Positions 9,352-17,295 of a stretch of DNA of 33,985 nucleotides are shown here, in pieces. Location of the stretch: NCBI GenBank assembly GCA_031180805.1, contig JAPSLL010000018.1, positions 20,042 through 54,026 of the forward strand, in the 5' to 3' direction. The notes beneath the pieces are model-generated. The model searched no databases and had not been told where the DNA came from. It saw nothing but the letters and a program-made list of their open reading frames with translations. The position numbers and the translations under genes were made by a program. Every line of letters begins with the position of its first letter. Positions within the stretch are counted from its first letter, which is position 1. This DNA comes from Bacillus sp. (in: firmicutes) (GTDB lineage: Bacteria > Bacillota > Bacilli > Bacillales > Bacillaceae).

Positions 9352-9690
9352 GATAACTCCTCCTCAAATAAGTAACTACTATAGATACGTATTCATTTTA
9401 TCGTATTTTACGCATACCAACGTTAATCTTTCGTAAATTTTCTGCATTATTAGTCTTACTAATGCACAATTTTAATATTTATAAAGTTATTCAATTTACT
9501 TGAGGAAAATGCTAAGGACATTAGTTAGCAGAAATAACTTTGTACTCATTTAAGTGCTTGTTTAACTCCGTTTTATGCTTGTCTATGTTTTCCGATATGT
9601 CAGCACTTAATTCTTCCTATAGCTATACATCATTAAATTTACTGTAAGGGATATTCGGTCAAAAAAAATAGACAAGGGCTATTCCCCTGT
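9352..9690. other. Intergenic region upstream of galU
   Basis: This 339-base gap has no convincing ORF. It contains a 9-bp perfect inverted repeat, TTAAGTGCT (9550-9558) and AGCACTTAA (9602-9610), with a 43-base loop, and the SGNH-gene terminator at its right end. The galU promoter should lie in 9380-9450 on the minus strand, but no clear hexamer pair with normal spacing was found. Confidence 0.55.
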
Positions 9691-9693
9691 CTA
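9661..9693 (-). terminator. Terminator of the SGNH-like gene, overlapping its stop codon
   Basis: TAGACAAGGG (9669-9678) pairs with CCCCTGTCTA (9684-9693), with one mismatch. Eight T follow on the minus strand. The TAG stop codon is the first triplet of the stem. Confidence 0.85.
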
Positions 9694-10503
9694 CTTACCG
9701 ATAAAATATTTAGTTAGGTAATCCGCCCATACCTTATGCCCGCTTTGATTAGGCAAGCTAGGCTGTTCACCCATATCAGCTAAATAATCTTCCATTTTTT
9801 CATCATCTAATTCCGGCCAATTTTCCCAATGGTTTAAATAAACAATGTCATTCGTTTCTGTATAGTCTTTTAATTGATTTACTTGCTTTGGATAAAAATT
9901 AGCATTGTATAATGGGTTTGAAGGTTGTATGAATATTGTTACATCTTCATTTACTTCCTTCCATGCGTCCATCATCGTTTCGATGTTTTTCAGTGTGTTT
10001 TCAATGCCGATTACACTTTCGTTATCCTTTAACATAGGCGGTTCATATAGAATGATATCAGGCTTTGCATTACTTACTTGTTCATACGACTTTTCATCAA
10101 CAACTTCTCTTGACGTCTTCGTTCCTTCTGAAAGAACAGTTATGTTAAAGATTCCTTCACCATATGATGTGGTTAATTGTTTCTTGAAAAGTTCTGGCCA
10201 TGCCTCTTTGTCTGTTGCCGTTGAATCTGAACCATAAATGATGAACTGTAAAGGCTTCTTTGTATTTACTGCATTTTTTATTTTTTCTTGTAACTCTTTT
10301 GGTAGATTCGCAGAGAGTGCTGTCACATCGATCGCTTTCTTTTCGGAGGAAGTTTCCTCTTCAACAGGACTCACTTGCTCGACCTCTTTTTCAGCTACCG
10401 TTTTCTCTGCCTTTGCGGAGATTTTATGATTCCAGTGTAGATTACCAATAATGATTGCAGCACCACACACTATTACTGTTAGTAAGACATAAAGCTTATT
10501 CAA
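9691..10503 (-). CDS. Membrane-anchored SGNH/GDSL-hydrolase-like protein, catalytic His/Asp apparently lost
   Basis: This 270-residue protein has an N-terminal membrane segment or uncleaved signal (3-22). A Glu/Lys-rich linker (about 28-58) leads into an SGNH-like fold. Block I appears as IIYGSDSTATD with candidate Ser94. The last block, normally DGLHPNxxGH, reads Q247-P-S-L250-P-N-Q-S-G-H, so the positions of the catalytic Asp and His hold Gln and Leu. The fold probably remains, but the usual esterase triad does not. Such proteins in Bacillus are often near surface-polymer genes, and here galU-ugd lies next to it. The TTG start at 10503 has GGAGG 9 bases upstream. Substrate and activity are unknown; it could be a non-catalytic or differently wired acyl-binding protein. 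Confidence 0.65.
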   Translation of the reverse strand: MNKLYVLLTVIVCGAAIIIGNLHWNHKISAKAEKTVAEKEVEQVSPVEEETSSEKKAIDVTALSANLPKELQEKIKNAVNTKKPLQFIIYGSDSTATDKEAWPELFKKQLTTSYGEGIFNITVLSEGTKTSREVVDEKSYEQVSNAKPDIILYEPPMLKDNESVIGIENTLKNIETMMDAWKEVNEDVTIFIQPSNPLYNANFYPKQVNQLKDYTETNDIVYLNHWENWPELDDEKMEDYLADMGEQPSLPNQSGHKVWADYLTKYFIGK

Positions 10504-10711
10504 AACAAGAATCCTCCAATTTTCGACATGTTCTATTCAAAATTATACACAAAAACAAAGGCATTTCAAACTATTTCCATTCTTTTTTCTTATCTCACTT
10601 ACTCTAGTAAATTCTATTTCTTATCTAGCAATAAGAAGGAGAGGTTTTGCGACGTTATAACAAATAAGCTCTTCCTCCTACCATTTATTATATTGAAAGC
10701 ATCGTGTGATG

Positions 10712-10746
10712 AAACGAAAAAGAAGGGAACATTAAATGTCCCCTTC
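10712..10746 (-). terminator. Terminator of the LRR surface-protein gene
   Basis: AGAAGGGAACATT (10721-10733) pairs with AATGTCCCCTTCT (10735-10746 region) with one bulge. On the minus strand TTTTTCG follows. It begins about 7 bases after the stop codon. Confidence 0.85.
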
Positions 10747-10752
10747 TACCGC

Positions 10753-13700
10753 TTAACTATTTTTAACTTGTTTTCTTTTTTGGATAAATAATACTGCAGC
10801 ACCTAAACATAAAGCAATGAAACCAATGAGTAATAGGTTATACATCATTGTAGCTGTTTCCGGAAGCTCATTTTTCGTTTCTTTTGATGAACCAGCTTTA
10901 ATTGGTGTTAAAACATTATTATCTTTATCATTTTTGTCATCTACTTTGATAGGAGCTGTTGGTGTTTCACTATCGTTAGTAGGTGTTGGTGTTGGATTAT
11001 TGTCATTACCATCTTGAGTCGGGTCTTTGTCCTCCCCATTTGTTGGAGGTGTTACAGGGTTCTTGTCTCCCTCATCCTCTAATAAGAAGAATAGTGGATT
11101 CTCAAGATAATCGTCAGAGCTTGTAATTTCAAATTGGAACACATATTCTTTATTGTCCGCTGTAGTAAAGACAATTTCATAGTTCCCAATAGGAAGAGTA
11201 AAAATGTCAATTGGCTCCTCTGTTGCATAATTGATTAATTGGCCTTGTTCATCTGATTCGCCAAAATAATAGACTTCTTCGTTATCTTCATCTAATCCGT
11301 AGAGGTCAAAGACTGCACCCGCTTCAGGAGCTTCAACTGTTTTGTATACATACATGCTGACGTCCTTTACAGTTCCTTCAATAGGTAATGTTGTGAATTC
11401 AGCATATAGAATATTCTCATACCCTTCCTCTGTCACATCAACCGTAATGTAATAATCTGTAAACGGGTCAAGTCCTTCAAACGTATGGCTTCTTACCGAA
11501 CTATTAATCTCTTCCTCAATAATTGGCTCATCACTTTCATATGAATATAAGGAAACCTTGTATTTCCCAACCCCATTTGGTAGCATTTGTCCCCATGAGA
11601 ACGAAACAGTTGTTTCCGTTATATCGTCAATGATTATATCAGCCTTGCTATCTACCTCAGTATTAACATGGACATGATATTCCTTTAATTGCTTTATCAC
11701 TTGATCATTTGCGCTTCCCTCAGTTAAGTCAAGCGTTGGAATATTATATAGTGATACCATTTCTAGGCTGTCCATCTCTAATAATGGTGAGATATCAGTA
11801 ATTTTTGTTCTATCTAAAATTAAATCGATTATATTATCAAATTGTGCTAGTATTGAAATATTTTCAATTGGATTACCACTTACATCTAAAAAGACTAGCT
11901 GCTGTTTTGACCCTTCTAATGGGGAAAGGTCTGAAATGTTATTATCTGCTAGATTAACAGAAGATAAGTTAGTTAGTGCTGATAGAGCAGTGATATCCGT
12001 TATTTGGTTATTTTCTAAAGACAAATCAATTAGGTTTTTCATTCCACTTAAAAAGGAAAGATTACTTACATTGCTATTTGTTATATTCAGAGCTTCAAGG
12101 TCAGGTAAATCAGCTAAAACAGAATAATCCTTAATTTGAGCATCGCTTATAAAAATAGAACGTAATTCTTTTAAACCTTTAATCGCTGATAAATCTAATG
12201 GACTGTCTTGATGTTCAAACACATTTAAGTCATATAGGTTTGTTGCATATTGCAAGCCTGTTAAATCTTGTATGTCTGAGCCGTAAATATAGAATGTCGT
12301 TAATCTTTCCATATCACTTACTCTTGGATCACGTTCAATTCCAAGCTGCTCTTTTACAAGCTCTTTTAAATTTTCATCTTTAAAGACAACTGTTTCACCT
12401 GACGGCTCCGACCACGTTGTTTCAGTGATTGGCTCACTGCTAATCACTAGCTCACCGTTTGCATCATATGCCTTCACAACAATTGTGTATTCTGTATTTG
12501 GTGCAAGCTTATCCATTTCCAAATACATTTCATCACCAGTTACGGTTGAATGAAGCTTTTCATTTACATATACTTCATACTTAGTGATTTCACTTTCACC
12601 GTAATAATCCCAGAACAGATCCAGTTTGTTTTCTGTTACCGTTGGAATGTATACATCTAGCCATTCTTCCCCAGGCTCTTCTTCTGAATAGTCAAATTCA
12701 ACTTGTACATTTTTATCTCTTAGCTGGTCAACTACTTGTCGCGCTGGAGATGATTCATCCTCAAGGTTTAATGAGTCATTCCCGTAAAGGTAAACTTCGC
12801 TAAGATTAGCTAGTTTTAATAACTCATCAATATTGTCTAATGATGTATTGCTTAATAAAACCGATTCTAATTCAGTTAACTTGTTAAGCCCTGCGATTGA
12901 TGTTAATGGGTTATCATCAACATCAAGTGAAACTAATGCTGGAAATTTTTCAATACCTTTCAAGTTTTTCAGGTTATTGATGTAAAGATTTAAATACGTT
13001 AAACCTTCTAATGCTGGCAACGCATCAATACTTTCAAGATTATTTTCATGTAGAGATAAAAACTCTAAATTAGTTAAATTCTCTAAAATAGAATAATCAC
13101 TTATTCCCGTATTACCTAATGAGAGACTCATTAAATTTGTTAAATGGGAGATTGGTTCAAAGTTCTTAATTGGATTTCCATCAACACTCAAATATTCAAG
13201 GTTTACTGCCTTTTCTAGTCCTGAGAGGTCACTGATTTTTTTATAATCCAAAAATAAATCTGTTAGTGACTCCATATCGCTTTCGTAAATTGCCCGGTCA
13301 ATTCCAAGCTCTGCTTTTATCGCCTTTTCAAGTCGTTCATCCTTAAATTGAACGGTCTCACCTGATGGGGCTGGCAATGTTTTAAACGTTTCTAACGTAC
13401 TCGTGATAACTTCTCCGTTGCTGTTATAAGCAAGAATCGCTACACGGTATTCCGTATTGCTAGCTAATGAATCGATGACTAGCGTATTTTCTTCAGCTGC
13501 TACCTTTGTTGTTTGCTCAGCAACCTTTACTTCATAATACGCAACATCCTCATCACCTTCATATCCCCACTCCAATGTTGCACGATTTTCGGTTGCTTTT
13601 ATTTCATATAAATAAACAGTACTCCCTAGATCACTATAGATTGTTAAGCCTGTTTTCTTTAATTCATTTATTTGATCGTTTAAATGAGCATACGTTTCCC

Positions 13701-14865
13701 CATAGACAATCAATGTTGTTAATTGATTTAGCTGTTGAATTGGTGAAAGTGTATTAAGCTCAAGATAACTAAGATTTAATTCTTTTAATGCTGGATGGTT
13801 TGTAATGGCAGATATATCCGTTATATTTGTAAAATTAATATCTAGTACCTCTAAATTTTTCAAGCTTGATAATGCTGTTAAATCAGCAAAATCTGTTTCT
13901 GATAGATTTAAAGATTTAAGGCTTGTTAGTTTTTGAATACTAGAGTAGTTAGACAATGAATTTCCTGTTAAATCTAGCTCTGTTAAATTCGTTGCCTTTT
14001 CTAAGCCTGTCAAATCATGAATGTCTGAGTAAGAGACATCAAGTGAAGTAAGTTTTTCTAAATCAGATGGATAAATCTCATCACGATTTAGCTTTAGGGC
14101 TGATTTTATTTCCCGTTTTAAGTTTTTGTCTGGAATTGCAACCGCTTCTTCTGTTGCTTCAGTAGAGGTTACAGCTAGCTCTTCACTTTGTTGAACCTGT
14201 TCAGTTGATTTTTCAACAGCTTTTGTTGTTGTCGCTAGTGTTTCAACCTGCTTTGTTGCTTCTGCAATGACTTCCTCGCCTTGAATGGCACGAATGCTTA
14301 CTGTATAGCTTGTCCCATCTTCAAGGTTGTTTATTTGATATTGTGTGGTCTGACTAATTTGTTTGATGACTTTTCCATCAAGTAATACTTGGTAAGCGTC
14401 CGCTAATTGGATTTCAGTCCAATTTAACTCAAACCCAGTTTCTGACACGTTTGTTGCATTAATTTCTAGCTTTTCCGCTTGAGTATATGTGGCAGAGATT
14501 GCTTCAGATTTCAGCTCCTCCTCACCATTACGTGAAACGGAATATTGATACGTTTCCCCAGGCATCACTTGGTCATCAATAAACTGATAAACCTTATGTA
14601 TTGTACCCTCTTCGTCCGTTTTCTCTGAGATTAATTGTGCATTTTCAATTGTGCTCTGTTCATTATTTTTGATTAATGTAAAGCTTTCTTCAGCTTGGGA
14701 TGTTGTTGTCGTTTCCCATTGAAGCTGGATGCCTTTTTCATTGCTAAGTGCTGGTAATAGACGAATGCTATCACTTGTAGCAGCAGTAACATTTGCTGAA
14801 AATGGCGTTACCATTGTAAAAATCACAGTAAAAACTAGTAATAAAGTAACAAATCTTTTAATCAA
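10753..14865 (-). CDS. Large LRR/fibronectin-III surface protein with LPETA sorting signal (internalin-like)
   Basis: This 1370-residue exported protein is built for wall anchoring. A signal peptide (1-29) is followed by two FN3-like domains (about 35-128, 132-210). Three leucine-rich-repeat blocks of 22-residue internalin-type repeats lie at about 245-410, 505-725 and 826-1070. Each is followed by an FN3-like domain (about 415-498, 735-818, 1075-1160). A Cna-B/prealbumin-like domain (about 1163-1250) and a Pro/Asn/Asp-rich linker (about 1262-1330) come next. The C-terminus is a sortase signal: LPETA at 1334-1338, a hydrophobic stretch and KRK. LPxTA is the form used by Bacillus class D-type sortases rather than SrtA. 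No sortase gene is in the window. The start is TTG at 14865, with AGGAGG about 9 bases upstream. A role in adhesion is inferred from architecture only. Confidence 0.9.
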   Translation of the reverse strand: MIKRFVTLLLVFTVIFTMVTPFSANVTAATSDSIRLLPALSNEKGIQLQWETTTTSQAEESFTLIKNNEQSTIENAQLISEKTDEEGTIHKVYQFIDDQVMPGETYQYSVSRNGEEELKSEAISATYTQAEKLEINATNVSETGFELNWTEIQLADAYQVLLDGKVIKQISQTTQYQINNLEDGTSYTVSIRAIQGEEVIAEATKQVETLATTTKAVEKSTEQVQQSEELAVTSTEATEEAVAIPDKNLKREIKSALKLNRDEIYPSDLEKLTSLDVSYSDIHDLTGLEKATNLTELDLTGNSLSNYSSIQKLTSLKSLNLSETDFADLTALSSLKNLEVLDINFTNITDISAITNHPALKELNLSYLELNTLSPIQQLNQLTTLIVYGETYAHLNDQINELKKTGLTIYSDLGSTVYLYEIKATENRATLEWGYEGDEDVAYYEVKVAEQTTKVAAEENTLVIDSLASNTEYRVAILAYNSNGEVITSTLETFKTLPAPSGETVQFKDERLEKAIKAELGIDRAIYESDMESLTDLFLDYKKISDLSGLEKAVNLEYLSVDGNPIKNFEPISHLTNLMSLSLGNTGISDYSILENLTNLEFLSLHENNLESIDALPALEGLTYLNLYINNLKNLKGIEKFPALVSLDVDDNPLTSIAGLNKLTELESVLLSNTSLDNIDELLKLANLSEVYLYGNDSLNLEDESSPARQVVDQLRDKNVQVEFDYSEEEPGEEWLDVYIPTVTENKLDLFWDYYGESEITKYEVYVNEKLHSTVTGDEMYLEMDKLAPNTEYTIVVKAYDANGELVISSEPITETTWSEPSGETVVFKDENLKELVKEQLGIERDPRVSDMERLTTFYIYGSDIQDLTGLQYATNLYDLNVFEHQDSPLDLSAIKGLKELRSIFISDAQIKDYSVLADLPDLEALNITNSNVSNLSFLSGMKNLIDLSLENNQITDITALSALTNLSSVNLADNNISDLSPLEGSKQQLVFLDVSGNPIENISILAQFDNIIDLILDRTKITDISPLLEMDSLEMVSLYNIPTLDLTEGSANDQVIKQLKEYHVHVNTEVDSKADIIIDDITETTVSFSWGQMLPNGVGKYKVSLYSYESDEPIIEEEINSSVRSHTFEGLDPFTDYYITVDVTEEGYENILYAEFTTLPIEGTVKDVSMYVYKTVEAPEAGAVFDLYGLDEDNEEVYYFGESDEQGQLINYATEEPIDIFTLPIGNYEIVFTTADNKEYVFQFEITSSDDYLENPLFFLLEDEGDKNPVTPPTNGEDKDPTQDGNDNNPTPTPTNDSETPTAPIKVDDKNDKDNNVLTPIKAGSSKETKNELPETATMMYNLLLIGFIALCLGAAVLFIQKRKQVKNS

Positions 14866-14975
14866 GCTCGTCTTTCCTCCTATTAATTACTATATATTGT
14901 AAGAAACATTATAGTGATATTTTTGCTTATTAGATAGCAAATCTTTTAGACAAATTTCTACAAAAGTTGAGTTTT

Positions 14976-14988
14976 GGGGACTGTCCCC
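14976..14988. repeat. GGGGACTGTCCCC palindrome
   Basis: Exact copy between the divergent LRR and LCP genes, with no terminator-like T tract of its own beyond CTTTT. Confidence 0.85.
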
Positions 14989-15191
14989 CTTTTGTTCATT
15001 TTTTTGTAACTTTTCCTATGTGGTAGACGTCTTATTAATGTAAGACTTTAAATAATAGGATTGTTTTTACCTTAAGGATGATTGGTGGCAAAATTTATTC
15101 AATTTTTACAAGCGTCTTCTTGAAACTTGCAGATAGTATGTAACTGTCAACTAAATATGAATAATTGGAAACATTTTTTTACAAAAAAAGA

Positions 15192-15220
15192 TTGTGATAA
15201 TAGTAGGAGAGAACTATAAT
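15192..15220 (+). promoter_or_regulatory. Sigma-A promoter of the LCP gene
   Basis: TTGTGA (15192-15197) and a perfect TATAAT (15215-15220) are separated by 17 bases. The -10 ends 49 bases before the ATG, which gives a short leader. Confidence 0.7.
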
Positions 15221-15269
15221 CTTTTATAGGCTAAAACATTAAATTTATTAAAAAAGGATGAAATGATAT

Positions 15270-16217
15270 ATGCGTGAAAAGAAACATAAGAAGAAAAAAT
15301 GGCTATGGATCGTGCTTAGTATCATTGGAGTACTTGTGTTAGGTACAGGTGGCTATGCATTCTATTTATACAAAACAGCTGCCGATACAGTTGCTAGCAT
15401 CCATGAAGATATTGGTAGAGATAAATCAGATAAACGTACAGAAAAAGTGAAATTTACCGAAAAGGATCCAATTTCGATCCTGCTAATGGGTGTCGATGAG
15501 CGTGAAGGTGACCGCGGACGTTCTGATTCATTGATTTTAATGACGGTGAATCCGAATACGCAATCAACACAAATGGTCAGTATCCCTCGTGATACAAGAA
15601 CAGAAATCATCGGAAAAGGAAAGCAAGATAAAATCAACCATTCCTATGCATTTGGCGGTACAGAAATGACTGTTGCAACTGTCGAAAACTTCTTAGACGT
15701 ACCTGTTGATTATTTTGTGAAAATAAATATGGAAAGCTTTAAAGATACGGTAGATGCCGTTGGTGGAGTAGAGGTTGAGAACAATTTAGACTTCACATAC
15801 GAAGGATATCATTTTACTAAAGGGACTATTCAATTAGATGGGAAAAAGGCTTTAGCCTATTCAAGAATGCGTAAGGAAGACCCACGCGGTGACTTCGGTC
15901 GTCAAGAGCGTCAACGCCAAATTATCGAGGCTGTTATAAAAAAAGGTGCCAACATCTCATCTGTTACAAAATTTGGTGACATGTTCGGCGTCGTTCGTGA
16001 AAATGTAAAAACAAATCTAACATTCGATGAAATGTGGGATATCCAAGCGAACTATAAAGAAGCTAGCAAAAAATTAGAACAGTTCCAAGTAAAAGGTGCT
16101 AATGAGAGAATCGACGGTATCTGGTATTATTTAGTTCCTGAAGAAGAACGATTAGCATTATCAAATCAACTGAAGGAGCATTTAGAAATTCCAGCAAACA
16201 CTGCGAACGCAAATTAA
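15270..16217 (+). CDS. LytR-CpsA-Psr (LCP) family wall-polymer ligase
   Basis: This 315-residue membrane-anchored enzyme belongs to the family (TagT/TagU/TagV) that transfers teichoic acid or other anionic polymers from undecaprenyl-phosphate carriers to peptidoglycan outside the cell. A Lys-rich start (MREKKHKKKKW) and one membrane helix (about 11-33) orient the domain outward. LCP signatures are intact: GVDEREGDRGRSDSL (74-88), SIPRDT (104-109), and SRMRKEDPRGDFGRQERQR (198-216), whose Arg and Asp residues bind the pyrophosphate and magnesium. It is a single gene with its own promoter and terminator, divergent from the LRR protein gene. UDP-sugar genes nearby fit a wall-polymer setting. Which polymer it attaches cannot be read from the sequence. 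Confidence 0.92.
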   Translation: MREKKHKKKKWLWIVLSIIGVLVLGTGGYAFYLYKTAADTVASIHEDIGRDKSDKRTEKVKFTEKDPISILLMGVDEREGDRGRSDSLILMTVNPNTQSTQMVSIPRDTRTEIIGKGKQDKINHSYAFGGTEMTVATVENFLDVPVDYFVKINMESFKDTVDAVGGVEVENNLDFTYEGYHFTKGTIQLDGKKALAYSRMRKEDPRGDFGRQERQRQIIEAVIKKGANISSVTKFGDMFGVVRENVKTNLTFDEMWDIQANYKEASKKLEQFQVKGANERIDGIWYYLVPEEERLALSNQLKEHLEIPANTANAN

Positions 16218-16221
16218 TTGG

Positions 16222-16253
16222 AATGCCAGCCTGTAGGGGCTGGCATTTTTTTG
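16222..16253 (+). terminator. Terminator of the LCP gene
   Basis: The perfect 10-bp stem AATGCCAGCC/GGCTGGCATT (16222-16231 with 16238-16247) is followed by a T run. Confidence 0.93.
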
Positions 16254-16309
16254 TTCTAATTTGTTGTTTTTGCTTATTTAGTTACCTACTTTAGCGCTTT
16301 GCTGTTGTG

Positions 16310-16322
16310 GGGGACTGTCCCC
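16310..16322. repeat. GGGGACTGTCCCC palindrome
   Basis: Exact copy in the LCP to small-membrane-protein gap. It is preceded by GCGCTTTGCTGTTGTG, a sequence loosely shared with the copies at 16692, 17196 and 17266. Confidence 0.85.
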
Positions 16323-16387
16323 ATATGAATAATTTTAGTTTCTAGCCATATCCTATAAGGTAAGCGGATATTTGGGAGGGATATATA

Positions 16388-16645
16388 ATGGAATTATCTT
16401 TTGGTTTTATTGTATCCATAGTGATTGCAATTTATTTAGCAATTGATGCTCCTAAGTTCAATCGTAGCCCTTGGTTATGGGGAATTTTAGGATTCTTGTT
16501 CGGACCAATTGTTCTAGGTATTTATTTAATCGTTACTGGACGAAAGGTCGTAGGCTGGATTATTTTAATTATCGCCATCCTTCTAATATTATTATTTATT
16601 TTGCTATTTGCAGCAGGAATGTTTTTGATTTTTAGCGGAATGTAA
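16388..16645 (+). CDS. Small hydrophobic membrane protein, unknown function
   Basis: This 85-residue protein is almost entirely hydrophobic, with about three membrane segments: 4-19, 30-48 and 54-82. A short loop holds DAPKFNRSPWLW, and the stretch GFLFGPIVLGIYLIVTGRK looks like small uncharacterised Bacillus membrane proteins. I do not recognise a functional family. The start is well supported by GGGAGGG about 8 bases before the ATG. It stands alone between palindromic repeats at 16310 and 16649, with no clear terminator, and the repeat directly after its stop may act as one. Being in the envelope-gene neighbourhood is the only functional hint. Confidence 0.7.
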   Translation: MELSFGFIVSIVIAIYLAIDAPKFNRSPWLWGILGFLFGPIVLGIYLIVTGRKVVGWIILIIAILLILLFILLFAAGMFLIFSGM

Positions 16646-16648
16646 TTA

Positions 16649-16704
16649 GGGGACTGTCCCCGCTTTATTATTTTAACGCATTGCTATGATGGGGGACTGT
16701 CCCC
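16649..16704. repeat. Two GGGGACTGTCCCC palindromes (16649-16661 and 16692-16704)
   Basis: Two exact copies lie 43 bases apart. The first begins 3 bases after the stop codon of the small membrane protein. The second is extended by G and C on both sides (GGGGGACTGTCCCCC), is followed by ATTTTTTT, and ends 20 bases before an extended -10 promoter. Confidence 0.85.
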
Positions 16705-16720
16705 CATTTTTTTATTTGCG

Positions 16721-16729
16721 TGGTATAAT
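16721..16729 (+). promoter_or_regulatory. Extended -10 promoter element
   Basis: TGG-TATAAT (16721-16729) matches an extended -10 (TGn-TATAAT), with no recognisable -35. It sits 37 bases before the ATG of the next gene, and a palindrome occupies the -35 side. Confidence 0.5.
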
Positions 16730-16765
16730 GGGTAAAAATGATATGTGGGGCGAGTGAGAGGTTAT

Positions 16766-17182
16766 ATGGGAGAGTGGATTCGTTTTATTGTAGAGATTAT
16801 GAATAATATTCATGATCTATTAATTGTTGTGTTGAATGATGTGTTAGGGTTGCAAATGTCTGATAAGGATATGCATTTTTGGATTATGGGGTTTATTGGA
16901 ATAACAACATTTGCGTGTGTATATGTAGTGTCAAAGTGGTTGTCTAAATTACCATATGGTATCCAGATCATTGCCTTTTTATATACATTAACCTTTATGT
17001 TTGTACTCGTATTCGCGATCGAAATCCAACAAGGGATAACGAACAGAGGAAATATGGAGTTTGCTGATGCGATCATCGGTCTATGGGGATTCTTTGTCAT
17101 ATTCTTCATTTATGTCGTAATTGCGATTTTCTTTATTTTCATTCGCTTCCTTTTTCGCAAGGTTAAAAATAAATATAGCTAA
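16766..17182 (+). CDS. Membrane protein with VanZ-like motif, function unknown
   Basis: This 138-residue protein has four predicted membrane segments, roughly at residues 9-27, 40-59, 67-87 and 105-131. The stretch IEIQQGITNRGNMEFADAI follows the VanZ-family spacing E-x2-Q-x4/5-R-x5-D, followed by a Gly in LWGF. That suggests a distant VanZ-like fold, a family linked to teicoplanin resistance but mostly uncharacterised. The ATG at 16766 was chosen because AGAGG lies just upstream and the protein then starts MGEWIRFIVEIMNN. A GTG at 16745 would add seven unlikely residues. It is monocistronic and flanked on both sides by GGGGACTGTCCCC repeats. Confidence 0.6.
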   Translation: MGEWIRFIVEIMNNIHDLLIVVLNDVLGLQMSDKDMHFWIMGFIGITTFACVYVVSKWLSKLPYGIQIIAFLYTLTFMFVLVFAIEIQQGITNRGNMEFADAIIGLWGFFVIFFIYVVIAIFFIFIRFLFRKVKNKYS

Positions 17183-17195
17183 AGCTGCTTATGTT

Positions 17196-17278
17196 GGGGA
17201 CTGTCCCCAACCAGTTATTAAATTTTGATTTCTCCTAGTTGGTTCTTTAGAAATGCTGTCTTTGTGGGGACTGTCCCC
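17196..17278. repeat. Two GGGGACTGTCCCC palindromes (17196-17208 and 17266-17278)
   Basis: Two exact copies lie 70 bases apart, between the convergent membrane-protein and PilZ genes. Both are preceded by a GCTGCTTATGTT or TGCTGTCTTTGT type leader, and the first is extended to GTTGGGGACTGTCCCCAAC. Confidence 0.85.
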
Positions 17279-17295
17279 CATCAGCGATGCCTCCA

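Larger units (their letters stand above)
14866..15269. other. Divergent intergenic region between LRR protein and LCP genes
   Basis: This 404-base gap carries one GGGGACTGTCCCC palindrome (14976-14988) and a good sigma-A promoter for the LCP gene (15192-15220). A lone TATAAT on the minus strand (14913-14908) may be the -10 of the LRR gene; no matching -35 is obvious. No ORF with a ribosome site is visible. Confidence 0.6.

Noticed and set aside
9591-9598. TCCGATAT resembling a sigma-D -10 on the plus strand
   Set aside because: At 15 bases upstream the -35 reads TTTA instead of TAAA, and transcription would run antisense into the SGNH-like gene.
10528-10791. An 87-codon plus-strand frame between the SGNH-like and LRR genes
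   Set aside because: It has no ribosome site, overlaps the LRR terminator and the end of the LRR gene, and has a low-complexity hydrophobic composition.
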